Shown: in pieces, positions 1 to 11,288 of the stretch
How positions within the stretch are numbered: position 1 is the first letter of the stretch
Layout: each line of letters begins with the position of its first letter
Assembly (NCBI GenBank): GCA_963682175.1
Contig: OY821772.1
Span: 44,600,925 to 44,664,924 of the forward strand
Reading direction: 5' to 3'
DNA: 64,000 nt
DNA from: Triglochin maritima
Lineage: Eukaryota > Streptophyta > Magnoliopsida > Alismatales > Juncaginaceae
Program-made: the position numbers and the translations under genes
Notes under the pieces: generated by a model
Seen by the model: the letters and a program-made list of their open reading frames with translations, nothing else
Told to the model about the DNA's origin: nothing
Databases searched by the model: none

Positions 1-266
1 AACACATAAGTACACAAAAATATACATGCCAACTACCCAAAAAACCGCATATGAGTTACATACCAAAAAACACATCTGCCTTGGACACCATAAAAACCAG
101 ACTCTCCTAAATGTTAAAAAAAGGCGAGTGCACTTAATACATCCTTCTTTGAGTATCTTGATTCAATGATGTCATTATATGTTTTAAGCTTCTTGGGTGT
201 TCCTAAGTTTTCCTCAAAGCTCTATGTTGTTGGGTGTGGGGTTTCATGAGCCTCATGTGCTACATC

Positions 267-515
267 TTAGGCTCCTTCGTCTGCAGCTCCGTATAATGTT
301 TGATGGTGTCCTGTTGGTCCTCCACCATGTGCATGAGAGGGTAAGGGTTCTTCATGTGTTGCTTCGTATGGTGTTTGATGGTGTCCTTCTGCTGGTCCTC
401 CACCAGGTGAATGAGAGGGTAAGGGTCCTTCAGGTACTGCAAATGTTGTTTGATGGTGTCCTTCTGATGGTCCTCCACAAGGTGCATGAGAAGGTGTAGG
501 TTGTTGAAGGTGCAT
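267..515 (-). CDS. Hypothetical exon encoding a 25-residue tandem-repeat peptide
   Basis: An open frame of 82 codons on the minus strand reads through three copies of a 75-bp repeat. The product has three 25-residue units built on the pattern PLPSHxPGGGPxEGHHQT, rich in Pro, Gly and His, and ends at a TAA near 267. Just upstream of the ATG the minus strand reads AATCCAACAG, which looks like a splice acceptor, so this may be the last exon of a gene whose first exon I cannot identify. There is no signal peptide inside the frame. The overlapping minus-strand frame (487-260) is also open and repeated, because the repeat length is a multiple of three, so the coding frame is uncertain. I do not recognise the family. 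Confidence 0.25.
   Translation of the reverse strand: MHLQQPTPSHAPCGGPSEGHHQTTFAVPEGPLPSHSPGGGPAEGHHQTPYEATHEEPLPSHAHGGGPTGHHQTLYGAADEGA
291..515. repeat. 75-bp tandem repeat, three copies
   Basis: The phrase TGATGGTGTCC starts at 301, 376 and 451, giving an exact 75-bp period. Each unit also has GGTCCTCCAC and ATGAGAGGGT-like segments. Units differ by scattered substitutions and small indels, so the array is not newly formed. Confidence 0.85.
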
Positions 516-2789
516 CTGTTGGATTCATATTTAGGAAATAAAATAATTTGTGATGTTAAATATATAAGTCGGTAAATTTTTAGTCACAACATTGAACTTT
601 AATCTTACTTTGTCTTATTTTCTTTTGTTGGCACTTGTGTTTGTTATTGTGGTATGTTGCGTTTGAACCCAACTACAAAATGAACTTATAGTTATTGATG
701 TAGCAAAGTAATGCACAAAATTAAAAATTAAAATAATTGTTAGTTTAAGAAATAACTTGGTGTTGCAATTTGGGAACCTTGAATTGCTAAAAGAAGTGGT
801 GCCAAAAATTACCATGGAAGAATATTCCATCAGGAATACTCATCGTCGATGGAAATTCAGTCACCAAAAGTCCACCAGCATTACGAGTGTCGACAATGGT
901 ATTTTTTACACTTTTTTACACCAATGTTTTTTGAACAAAAAAAACCCATTAACTTTTTTTTTAAATTAAAAAATATTTTTTTCCTAAAATTATTTTCTTC
1001 ACCAAGAAATAAAAAAATTACAATTAAAATGCAGTCAACATTAGAAATAACATTCAACATCCAACTTAAGATAAAATATAACTGTAGGATTTCGTTCCCC
1101 TATGTATGTATATATTTTTTAAAAATTATACATGCATACAAGATCGATTTTCATATTTTCGACGATTTCATTTACATTATTTTATAATTATTCTAATATC
1201 ATGTAATCTACATATATATTAAAATATGTAGTTGCCCGTTGAATCGTCTGCCGATTCGTCTCAAAGTATTTACCAAACTCTAAACAAGATTATAGAGAAA
1301 TGAGTTAGTCAATTAATCTTTAAATCAAAGTTAGAATCGAACTAATAACCTATTTAAAGCTCTTGAAATTTAATCACCAAAACATTGAATAATTAAGAGA
1401 ATTTTCAGATGGATTAATGGGGTGGTTAGAGAAAGAGAAAATTTTTGCATTAATATTATCAAAGAATTGAGGATGAACCTATTTATATGATTTCCTCTAA
1501 CACATATCATATGCAAACCACTTACACGTAATCCATTATTAATCTCTCCAGTAAACCACATCATGTGTAAATCACTTACACATGATCTCTTATTTACATC
1601 TCCACTAAACCACATCACGTGCAAACGACTTTGCACATGATCTTTTGTTTATTTTGTCACATCATCATCTCATAACTACCTTTGACCAATGTGTATGAAA
1701 TCCAACAATTAATTAGTAAAAAATCTCTTATTAATATATGCAAAAACATCGTCAAATTGTTGGACTATTTTTCACTGTTTTTGACTCTACCAAATTTTAA
1801 ATTAATATCCAACAAAATTTGGACTTTAAGGTTTTAACAAATTCATATGTTATAATGTTGTAGATCACATTATATCATGTAATATATTATCATATATAAT
1901 GTCAAAACATTATACCCCATAATATATATACATCAAACACGAATTTATTTATTATTCTAACCATGTCGTTTGTACGACATATTGATTTTATTATTTTACC
2001 ACATGTATATTATTTCACAACACATGAAAGTTAATGCATCATATAAAATATAAAATCATATTTCGTGTTTCCCAATTTTGTGGTGTGGCCTATAGAAGGA
2101 TTTAAGTTATGTTGACAATGATATAAAATATTTTATATCATAAACTATAAACGGTATCTAGCTACACATTATAGATACCTCAATAACAAAGATATTTTGC
2201 GCACTCGAACTAAACATGATCCACATATTAATATGTAAAATATCATTTGTTTCATGATATTAAAAATTATACAAAGTAGAAATGTGTCACATTTGTATTA
2301 TATATTCATTTCTTAATCTCTTAAGCTAATTTTACATATGTAACTTAATACAAGTCACATCATGCACATTATAATTTCGCTTTATTAATGATCCTACTAA
2401 TATCATTACTCAAGTAAAGATGGAAAATGATAATCCTTTGGCGAATTATCCTTTCCAGCATAAGTCATATTTAACCAACTATTGTCTTTATCATTATACT
2501 TCATTACAACTTTTGACAATAATCAAATTAAACAATTCTTATGTGAAAAAACATAAATCTCATATTTTAGAATTTAAGACACAGTAAAAACATTAATAAC
2601 ACATAACACAATTTCATAATGTTTCAATTGATATGTCTATTCAATATATAAAAGTAATTATTTTCCTCCTTTATATACTCGTGTCGTCAAATATTTGTAG
2701 AGTTACAATATTCGATGACCAATACAACAATCTTATCTTAGTAATTAATATTCCATGTCAATTACTATGATTGTGAATAACTTTTGATT
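516..2789. other. AT-rich intergenic sequence, no gene seen
   Basis: Strongly AT-rich sequence with only short, low-complexity open frames. At 1500-1650 a phrase containing CATGTGTAAATCACTTACA-like segments recurs about three times, a degenerate short repeat. Nothing else could be assigned. Confidence 0.5.
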
Positions 2790-2999
2790 TATGTAAATGG
2801 AACTACTATTCGTCGTCGGAAAACTACTTAAATCGCCCCAAAAATGACATTTTTCCCCTTAACAAATCAATTAATACTGATTTCGTCCCGTATCTTTAAA
2901 CAAGGTGTTTGACTCAGTTTTACTCACATTCCTAGTACCAACACCACGAAAATGTCTGGCGAAGCACCTGAATCTGGCGAGGTAACGGGGGCGGAATTT

Positions 3000-3160
3000 T
3001 TTTCCGACTCGAGCGTCTGGCTAACACGCCTCCACCTTCTGCCTAACACGCCTCCACATAAGTGGAGCCGGTTCTGGCTAAACCGCCTCCACCTTTGTGC
3101 AGGCGTCTCCTATGGACGCCTCCACAAAGGTGGAGGCGGTTTAGCCAGATGCCCGTTTTT
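3000..3160. repeat. GC-rich foldback, left subterminal region of the MULE
   Basis: Inverted copies of GCCTCCACCTT and AAGGTGGAGGC occur within about 130 bp, with repeated GGCGTCT/AGACGCC segments, so one strand can fold into strong hairpins. The same kind of block appears in the MITE derivative and, with other base content, near the right end of the element. Confidence 0.75.
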
Positions 3161-3199
3161 TTTTTAATTTTCCGTTAAATTCAAAATTTTCAAGTTCCA

Positions 3200-5901
3200 T
3201 TGCAAGATTTCGGTGGTGATGGAGTAGATTACAGTGAGTTTTTTGACAGTAAAGAAATATTTACAACAATCGAAGAAGATTGTAAATGGGCGAAACAAGT
3301 TGCAATAGGAGCCAAATTTTTTTTTGTTATATCATCATACAAACCAAAAGCAGATAACCGGATGGATTGTTACCTCAGATGTGATCGCAGACGTGAGATG
3401 AATTCTCGTGATACGAGTATTGCACTGCGAAAGAATACGAAAAGAAAAGGTTGCGGTTGTCGGTTTTTGGTAAAAGTGGTGGAGCGACGAGATCGTGATG
3501 GATGAGTTATTGTTTCTAGTAGCATCTATGGGCACCACCACCAACCATTGACAGTTTATTCAGAGGGCCACTGACAGGTTAGCGGACTTAGTGCTGGGGC
3601 AAAGCAAATTGTTCGGGATATGACAGAGGCACAAGCAAGACCCCGTAACATTTTGTTGGCGGTAAAGAAGAAATTTCCGGACGATAATCCGAATCAAAGA
3701 CACATTTACAACTTCAGAGAGTACATGAGGAGGACGAAATCTGAAGACAGGAATCCCGCACAGCAGTTTCTCAGGGAGGCAGTGCAGCATAAGTATTTGC
3801 ATTGGATTGTGGCAGTTGAAGAAACTAATGTCTTGACTCACGCATTTTTGACACATCCGACTTCAGTTCAGTTGTTGTGTACATACCTATTCGTAATTTG
3901 TATGGATTCGACGTATAAGACGAACAAGTACAAGATGCATTTGTTTGAGATGGTTGGGCTTACTCTAACAAATATGAATTTCCTCGTCGGATATGCGATT
4001 TTGCAAGATGAGACCGAGTCTAGTTACCGGTGGGTGTTGGAGAGGTTGCGAGATATGTTATTGGATATTGTTAGCCCGACAGTAATAATTACGGACCGGG
4101 AGATGGATCTGATGCGACTAGTGGCAGAGGTTTTTCCTGAGTCAACTCATTTACTATGCACCTGGCATATCAACAAAGACGTGTATAACTACGTATACCA
4201 CATATTCAACAAGGAGAAGCAACTTATAGAGAGTTTTAGGCGTGGAAGGTGGAGGAGAGTCATGCTTTCTGATTCACAGACGGATTATGATAGAGAAGTC
4301 CGTAATCTGAAGGATTCTTACAGTTCCTGGCCAGTGCTGACGAAGTATGTGGAAGACACGTGGTTGGTGCATAAGGAAAAATTCATGTTGAATTGGACGA
4401 ATCAAGTTTTTCATTTCGGCAACACTACGAACTGCAGGGTGGAAAATGCACATTCGGCTCTGAAAGAGTGGATCACTACATCGACTGCCGCTTTCAACAC
4501 TCTTTTCGACCGCGTGAACTCGTCTATTGAAATGCAGCTGACGAATATTCGGAACTTTCTTGAAGATTCGAGACGTTTCAGCATATAAATGGCCGAGTTT
4601 CGCATCACTGTTTGTCGTTAATGACTCAGGAGTTGAAGAGAATGGCGGACTTAAGTGATGAAATTGAATATCGTTGTGGGTGTGCTTTCCTGACACCACA
4701 TGGGATTCCTTGTGCATGTACCATGTACGAGTGTTTGGCGTCAGGTGATGGAATTTATTTAGAGCAGATTCATCCATTCTGCAAAACACTTGTTATCGGA
4801 GAAGGAGTCCAGATGTCAGAGTTTGTTGATCATTCAACACAAGACGCCGAGCATTTTCGGAAGCTAGTGGATGAGATCTCAGAGAGCGACCCTGCAGTAA
4901 TTCGTAGTGTCTCTCGTATTTTATACGAACACTTACACCCCGATCAGTCGAACTATGGAGAACCCGAAGAAAATACTAAGGTACGAGGTCGACCTAGGGG
5001 AAAGTCGACACGTCGGGACCCGAGTGCCTTCGAGTATGCTGAGCGAGGTCGTGGTCGGTCTGGCAGAAGTGGGAGCAGGGGTCGTCGTCGGTCTGGCAGT
5101 AGTGGGAGCAGGGGTCGTCAGTCTAATTCGTCTCGATCATCCGTGAATACGGGCAAAAGATCTTCTGGTATGTCGATATCTTTGTTGTTATGTTATTTAG
5201 TATATATCAGTAATCTAAATGAGGTTGAATATATTATCTCCTAATTTTGTTGTTTTAATGAATTGTTATTTACCTATCTTACAGTGTCCGGACGGGTTGA
5301 CGTGGACAACTTCCCATATAATGATAGACTGCCAGGAATCATTTTACCATTTCTGGAAAGGTGGAATGACGTACGTGCTGATGGCAACTGTGGATTTCGA
5401 TGTGTTGCCGATGTCTTTCATGGTGGTCAAGAGAACTGGTCGTACGCCCATCGTGCGATTTCTAATGAGATAGGTGCACATCCTATATATGAGAGTGTCT
5501 ATTTCGGCAATGTGAGAGAGTCTCGTCAACGAATTGATTGGGGCGGGGGAGTTTGTGGCGAGGATCATTATATGGAGGTTTGGTCCGACTTGTTTCCTAT
5601 TGCTAATTTTTACAAGTGTGCGGTCATGTATTTCGCAGTGGGAACGGATGGTTCGTTGTTCCCGTGTCTTACTGTTCTACCTTGGGAGTGTCCGTCTGCC
5701 ATGACGAGGCCTGTCGGAGAGTTGGTCATTGCTCATTTAGGGAGTTACAAACATTTTATTCGTTTGGAATGACTTGATGATTTCCCAGTACCTCCTATAG
5801 CGACCTTATGGTTTCAAATGCGAGATGAGAGTGTTGTTGGATGGGAGGATCAATACCAAAGTAGGATGGAGTATTGGAACCAGTTACGTGGTACATTTTG
5901 A
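3200..5901 (+). pseudogene. MULE transposase fused by splicing to an OTU-like cysteine protease (decayed)
   Basis: The N-terminal part (from 3200) resembles the MULE/FAR1-type DNA-binding region with a conserved CGC segment near KRKGCGCRF. The DDE core follows, with MDSTYKTNKYKM (first Asp) and ITDREMDLM (second Asp), then CTWHINKDV and NCRVENAHSALK. A SWIM-type zinc finger (CGC...HGIPCAC) lies at about 4670-4720, followed by an Arg/Gly/Ser-rich tail. A GTATGT...TTACAG intron at 5168-5284 joins in frame to an OTU-like domain with the catalytic signature RADGNCGFRCVA and a later YKHFIRLE segment that could supply the His. Damage: TGA stops at 3503-3505, 3572-3574 and 5770-5772, and a frameshift between 4588 and 4612. 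After the last internal stop the frame stays open with protein-like sequence to a TGA at 5899-5901. The fusion is seen in the sequence; its activity is not known. Confidence 0.8.
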
Positions 5902-6180
5902 TTGTAATTTGTAATGTTTTTGTAATGTATAATATATCGTGTATTTCTACTTATATCGTGTTGTTCTTTTACCGTATTTTAAATTTAAATATTATTTGAT
6001 ATCTAAAGAAATAAGTTGAAAATATTTTCGTGAAAAATAAATATTAAAAAATACGATAGTCAAAGAAATATGTAGAAGATATGTTCGTCAGAAATAAATA
6101 ATAAGAGTACACAAATAAACATAAGCAAATACCAACAAATGTAGTAACAGTGCAACAAAACGAAAGTAAAAGCAAGACAA

Positions 6181-7411
6181 CTACAGCTCAGCATCTGAAT
6201 CATGGTCAGAAATGCCCAACTGGTTGTTCCAATCCTCGATCAGGCGATCCCAATCTGTACATGCATGTCTCGTCGCCTCAGTCGGCATGATGTCTCTCTC
6301 TCGCAAGAACGACTGCGTACACTGTATCGCCCTACTCATCCACTGTATGTAAAATAAAAATTAGCGTACAATAACAAAATATACTGTACAATTAAAAAAA
6401 ATTAGATAAACTTACCGCATCGGCACATGTCCTATCCAGTGGTCTCTCCGGTCTCGGAATGATACCGCGTACGAGTAGTGGATGTGAGCACCTACCGAAC
6501 CACTGCAAATAAGTCGCGTGGTCTCAGTCTGGAACTGCTCTTATCGACAAACAATACGCAGCCTAGCAGTAAGAAGAGATAAGCAGTCATCTGCGTATCC
6601 TCAGTCCGTGGTGGTCGCCCCCGTCTGCAACACTCGCCCACAGCGTCGATACTAACACCACCGCCACTCCAAAATGAGCTATCCCGCCCAAGTCCCTCCA
6701 GGCTGACACCCAGCAACTCAGATACATATAACTTCAGCTCAGATGTCGGCGCCTGCACACTGACCATGGGACCCTCAACATGAATGTGCAGAATCTGAAA
6801 GACGTCATGCAACATGATCGTCATCTCTCCGAACGGCAAGTGAAAAGTGTTGGTATCAGGCTGCCACCGCTCCACGAATGCCGAAATCAACGGCATGTCG
6901 ATGCAGGAAAACATGTTGTACGACAAGTGACCCAATCTACTGTCAACCACGGTCGCCGTCATATCCTCGGTCATCACTGAACGCCATGCCTGCAATGTCG
7001 TACAAGCTCTGTGTCGATTATGACACTTCAAAAGCTTCCGCTCCTCTCCATCCCAGATGCGTCTGGCGACGTGGCCTCCGAAACTCGGAATGACGCTGTC
7101 ATCTACAGGACCACCGGGAATAATATCTGTGACGATCCAAGACTTGTCATCACCCCTCTTCTTCTGAGCTCGGGCGTCTGCAATGCACGAACTCGAATCA
7201 CCGGTCACAAACCGGTCACCTCGATCCTTTCTAATGACCCACTCAGCTGAATGACCACCGTGTCGCCCCCGTCCTCGACCGGACTGATGTACCGCCTCCT
7301 CATGTGGCCCCAAGTCGTATCGGTCCCCATCGTCACTGTCGTCGTGGCTCCTCACCTCATCTGAATCATTTTCGTCGTCGAAAGACTCTCCAGGTGTCTG
7401 ACGACGACGTA

Positions 7412-7447
<36 letters not shown>

Positions 7448-7548
7448 ACTGAAGCAGAAATACCACGTGTATGTGGATGACGAGGACCTGACTCGTCTGC
7501 TATACTGCGTACCGCGCGTAAGGGAATTGATTTCCCTTTTTCCTCCAC
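6181..7548 (-). pseudogene. Plant mobile domain (PMD/MAIN-like) gene carried by the MULE
   Basis: The minus-strand frame 7466-6492 contains the PMD hallmark around FVERWQPDTNTFHLPFGEMT and MLHDVFQILHIHVEGPMV, as in MAIN/MAIL1 and phosphatase-7 long-form proteins. The start is probably in another frame near 7548; a GA microsatellite at about 7418-7443 separates the two frames. Downstream, two short exons fit well: 6502-6416 (29 codons, starting WFGRCSHP) and 6342-6181 (53 codons and a TAG, starting WMSRAIQ), with the intron 6415-6343 bounded by GT-AG. Between VDKSS and WFGRC a large part of the usual PMD is missing, and no donor site is visible there, so an internal deletion is likely. PMD genes are known passengers of plant MULEs and gypsy elements; here the gene runs opposite to the transposase. 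Confidence 0.75.
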
Positions 7549-7864
7549 GGTAACCCAATAACTATTAATTCAATTTTAAAAATACAAATTTATTAATGGA
7601 TTTACTAAAATAATTAAACTAATTATTAACTTAATAATCGATTTATTTAGCAATTATCACAATTAATCAATAATCCTTTACTAAAATCGTACATAACTAA
7701 TTACTAACATAATAATCAATTTATTTAGCGATTTATTTATTGATTATCACAATTTATAATCAATAAACGATTTACTAAACTAATATAACTCATTATTAAC
7801 ATAATATTCAATTTATTTAAATTTTATCACAATTTATAATCAATTTTAACAAAAATAAAAAAAA

Positions 7865-8080
7865 CCGGGCGTCTGCGATAGACGCCTACCCTACGTGGGA
7901 GACGTCTCCCGCAGACGTCTGTTCCTTGAGTCGGGCGTCCGCGGGAGCCTCCCGACCAAACGATCGGGCGGTCGCGGTCGGGCGGTCGCGAGAACGCCTC
8001 CCCCAAGGGGGAGGCGGTTCCCGCGACCGCCCTCTCGTTGGGTCGGGCGTCTCCCGCGGACGCCCGACTCAAAAATGTTT
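7865..8080. repeat. GC-rich foldback, right subterminal region of the MULE
   Basis: Dense inverted GGCGTC/GACGCC, GGTCGCG/CGCGACC and CGCCTCCCCC/GGGGGAGGCG units make an extended hairpin-prone block just before the right terminal sequence. Base composition contrasts sharply with the AT-rich DNA on both sides. Confidence 0.7.
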
Positions 8081-8324
8081 TTTTAAATTAATTGAAATAA
8101 ACAAGGTAATTTACCAGATATGAGTAGTCAGGGGTCTCCGCTGGTTCTTTTCTTGGCCTCCGAGACATTTAATGTGGTGAATAGAAGAGTGATATGAAGA
8201 GAAAGTTGTGTTAAAAGAGTGAAATGAGGAGTTATATTAGTAGAAATGGTAGAGGGACAAAATGGTAATCTTACAGACGATTTAAGTAGTTTTACGACGA
8301 CAAATAACAGTTCAGTACGTAAAT

Positions 8325-11108
8325 CATTATCTTTTAGAACTTTACAGTTAATGACCAAGAACATTTAATGACCAAGAACATTTTACTTAACACTTCTAAA
8401 AGACGAATACAATAATCAATGAACAAAATATTTGCACATTTAATTCATAACAATTGACATATAAAATAAAACTTTTAGAACATATTTTTTTCAACAATAA
8501 CGTAGATTAATCTAATAATATTCATCCATCTAATATTATAATCATAAAAATTTAACATGAACATTCTTGAAATATAGATAAGAATAGGAAGATACAAAAC
8601 TATAAGATTGTTGGAGATGAAAACTTTGAAACCATAAACTTCAAAAATTCAGTTTCAAATGAGGACGACCTCATGGCTAATATGCGGGGAAAAATAGGAG
8701 TTTGGCCCTAAAACAATAAAATGAGGTTAGAGTTGATCATTAAAAATGCTCCAAGATATGAGTTTATTTGGCAAAGATGAATAACAAAACTTTGTTGGGG
8801 GGTAAGGTCATAAATGGTGGGAGACCCATCTTGTTATGGGTTTCGAATACTGGATTGTAAAACAGAGTCCAATACAATTTAGCACACAAAATCAGTCGAA
8901 ATCAAACAATTCTAACTAAATCCAGACCTTTAATTCAGAATTCAGCACAAGTGCCACTCAAATTCAGACTTTGATTCAATTCAGTCCAAATACTGAAATT
9001 CCAGCCTTAAATTAGACCTTAATTCGACCTTATTTCAGAACAGATTCCTCACAAATTCAGACCTAATTCCATACTCAAGGTTCAGTAAAATTCAGCAATG
9101 CAGTATTCAATATCAATTTAACTCAACTAGCTCGAAAATACAGCACAGTTTTCAGTTCAAAATTCCAGCACAAATTCAGTTATAATTCAGCACCAAATTA
9201 ACTCAATTTCAGCACAATGAAGCACCATTCAGCATTCAACTCAATTATAAGTCAAACAAAAATCAGCACAATGCAATTCAGATTTCAGCAGATTTTTCCA
9301 GATTAATTCAAGTAAAATTCAGCACAATTAAATTCAACAGATTTGTTTCTTGTGCCCTCATTCTGTCATTCATGTTGATTTATTTGATGAGAATGGATGG
9401 TTGGAGATTACACCTCAGTAAATCTACGAGATAGTGAGGCTTTCAGCCCTTCTTTTTTTACTGGCTCAGATTTATCTGCTAGAACCAAGTACCAAGTGAG
9501 AATTGAAAACCCAAGTATATAATCAAATCGAGATCGTTTCCTGAATTCGAATCTGTACATAGTCATGTATATTATTTGCAAATTAAACCATTTGGACGTA
9601 ACTAGCTAGAAATATGATGGATGTGTAAAAAATGTTGAGAAAGATACAGATACATTATCAAATTTCAAACTAAAATCTTCATAGTGGACAGATAAACAAG
9701 ATGCAGTTCCCTTCCAACAAAAATACGTCGATACCTGAATATGAAGATAAAACCAATGCTTTTACAAATCCTTGAGCACCAAGCAAATTGCTACATACCC
9801 TTTCTCCTGTCATAAAACTAATAAAATGCCTCACAAACCAATTAAAAAACTGAATGCGTAAACCAAACACATTCTAAAAATGAATTGTTACGATTCAGAC
9901 CTTTCAAATGAGAATTTTGTCTACATGTAAGTTCAAGAAAAAGAAGGAAAGGTAAGTAAGCAAGACAGATAAATACAACATAACTATAAGATGACCACAA
10001 GCTTAATTTAGAAGTGATAGAACACCTAACGTGAAGATGAAAATCATTCCTTTACTAATCCAAAAACAAAATCATTCCCTTACTAAACAGTCGGAAAAAA
10101 CGTAAGCTCTGTCAAAACATACATACAAATTGTTATAACTCCTTAATTTTCACATTTTCTTCGAAAACATATACACATCAAATTTTCATCTATTCCCTGT
10201 CCTTCGGTGATTAAAATTTATTCCCCGACCTTATGTCTCTTTCCTTTTTTTTTTGTTCTTTAAGAACATAATCTGGCATTCACAATAACAAAAAAAAATT
10301 GGAATAGTGATATGGCATCAAAATGCAACTTGAAAGTTTGTTACAGGTCAACCAAAGTTCCATGTAATGTCTTCAAAACATCAATTTTGAGACAATGCAT
10401 GAGTACATATAACCACTAACTTCACCACTTCATTCATAACAAAAATTTAAATTTTAGTACACAAATAGACACAAACAAATAGATAAAGAAATAAGTTATT
10501 TTTAAGCACAAACATATGGAATGAAGCAATGGGTATATGAACTCCTAATTCAATATGACATTTACCCAAACACATGGTAGGCATTAAAGAACACTAAGAA
10601 GTTGAACCAAAAACTAAGCATAAGAAAAATACCTCGCTTATGCACAAGAAAATTTCCAGCTCATACCACCACAAACTAAATAAAACCCACTAAAAATGCA
10701 AAAAAATTCTAAGCTAATATCAACCTTTAAAACTAATACAAACATACAATTTAATCTAATAAAGGCAAATATACATGAAAACCTTAGTAGAACATAACCA
10801 AGACATCATTCTCAACCCAAAACCTCATTTCCCTAAAGCTACACACAATAAAATTGCTTTAAACAGAATACAACTATTTCTTCAGCTAAAGTTCAAATAG
10901 AATCGACAACAAATATCAAACTTGTACCAAACAAATCCTCCAATTCCTTGCTTAAACCACCATTCACCATCAAACATTTAAAAGACAACAACTTTATCAA
11001 ATCCACCTTTGAATAGAAACACTTAGTCAACGGAAAACTTTCACCAAAAAATCCTCCATTTCCTTGCTTAAACCTCCGTTACATGCCAAAACCTACAAAG
11101 ACGACACT
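8325..11108. other. AT-rich intergenic sequence, no gene seen
   Basis: No open frame here has recognisable protein features. A degenerate repeat occupies about 8860-9345 and is listed separately. The rest is AT-rich DNA without clear terminal repeats. Confidence 0.5.
8860..9345. repeat. Degenerate short repeat based on AATTCAGCACAA
   Basis: Variants of ATTCAGCACAA, TTCAGCACAATT and AATTCAGAC recur many times over about 480 bp with irregular spacing. It looks like an old, diverged microsatellite-like tract rather than coding sequence. Confidence 0.6.
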
Positions 11109-11288
11109 TTTACTGTAACATCCTCAACACAGCGGAAAATTTAAAATTTTAATAACACACAATCAACAGAGGATATTACGCAAATACTGAACACGAGTGC
11201 ACCAACATATATAATATATATATACGAACATCAGAGTATTTCAAAAGTTGTGATTACATCAAAAGACTATACAAATGGAAGCAGTAAT

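Larger units (their letters stand above)
2799..8315 (+). mobile_element. Mutator-like element (MULE) with transposase-OTU and antisense PMD genes
   Basis: The element is bounded by inverted termini. The left end reads GGAACTACTATTCGTCGTCG and the right end, reverse complemented, reads CTGAACTGTTATTTGTCGTC; both continue into an (A)AAACTACTTAAATCG block. Outside these are 9-bp flanks TATGTAAAT (2790-2798) and TACGTAAAT (8316-8324), which differ at one base and have the length expected of a Mutator target duplication. Inside are a MULE transposase with SWIM finger, an OTU-like domain joined to it by an intron, and a minus-strand plant-mobile-domain gene. Both subterminal regions contain GC-rich foldbacks. 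All genes carry stops or frameshifts, so this copy looks non-autonomous now. A 442-bp deletion derivative sits at 19320-19761. Confidence 0.85.
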
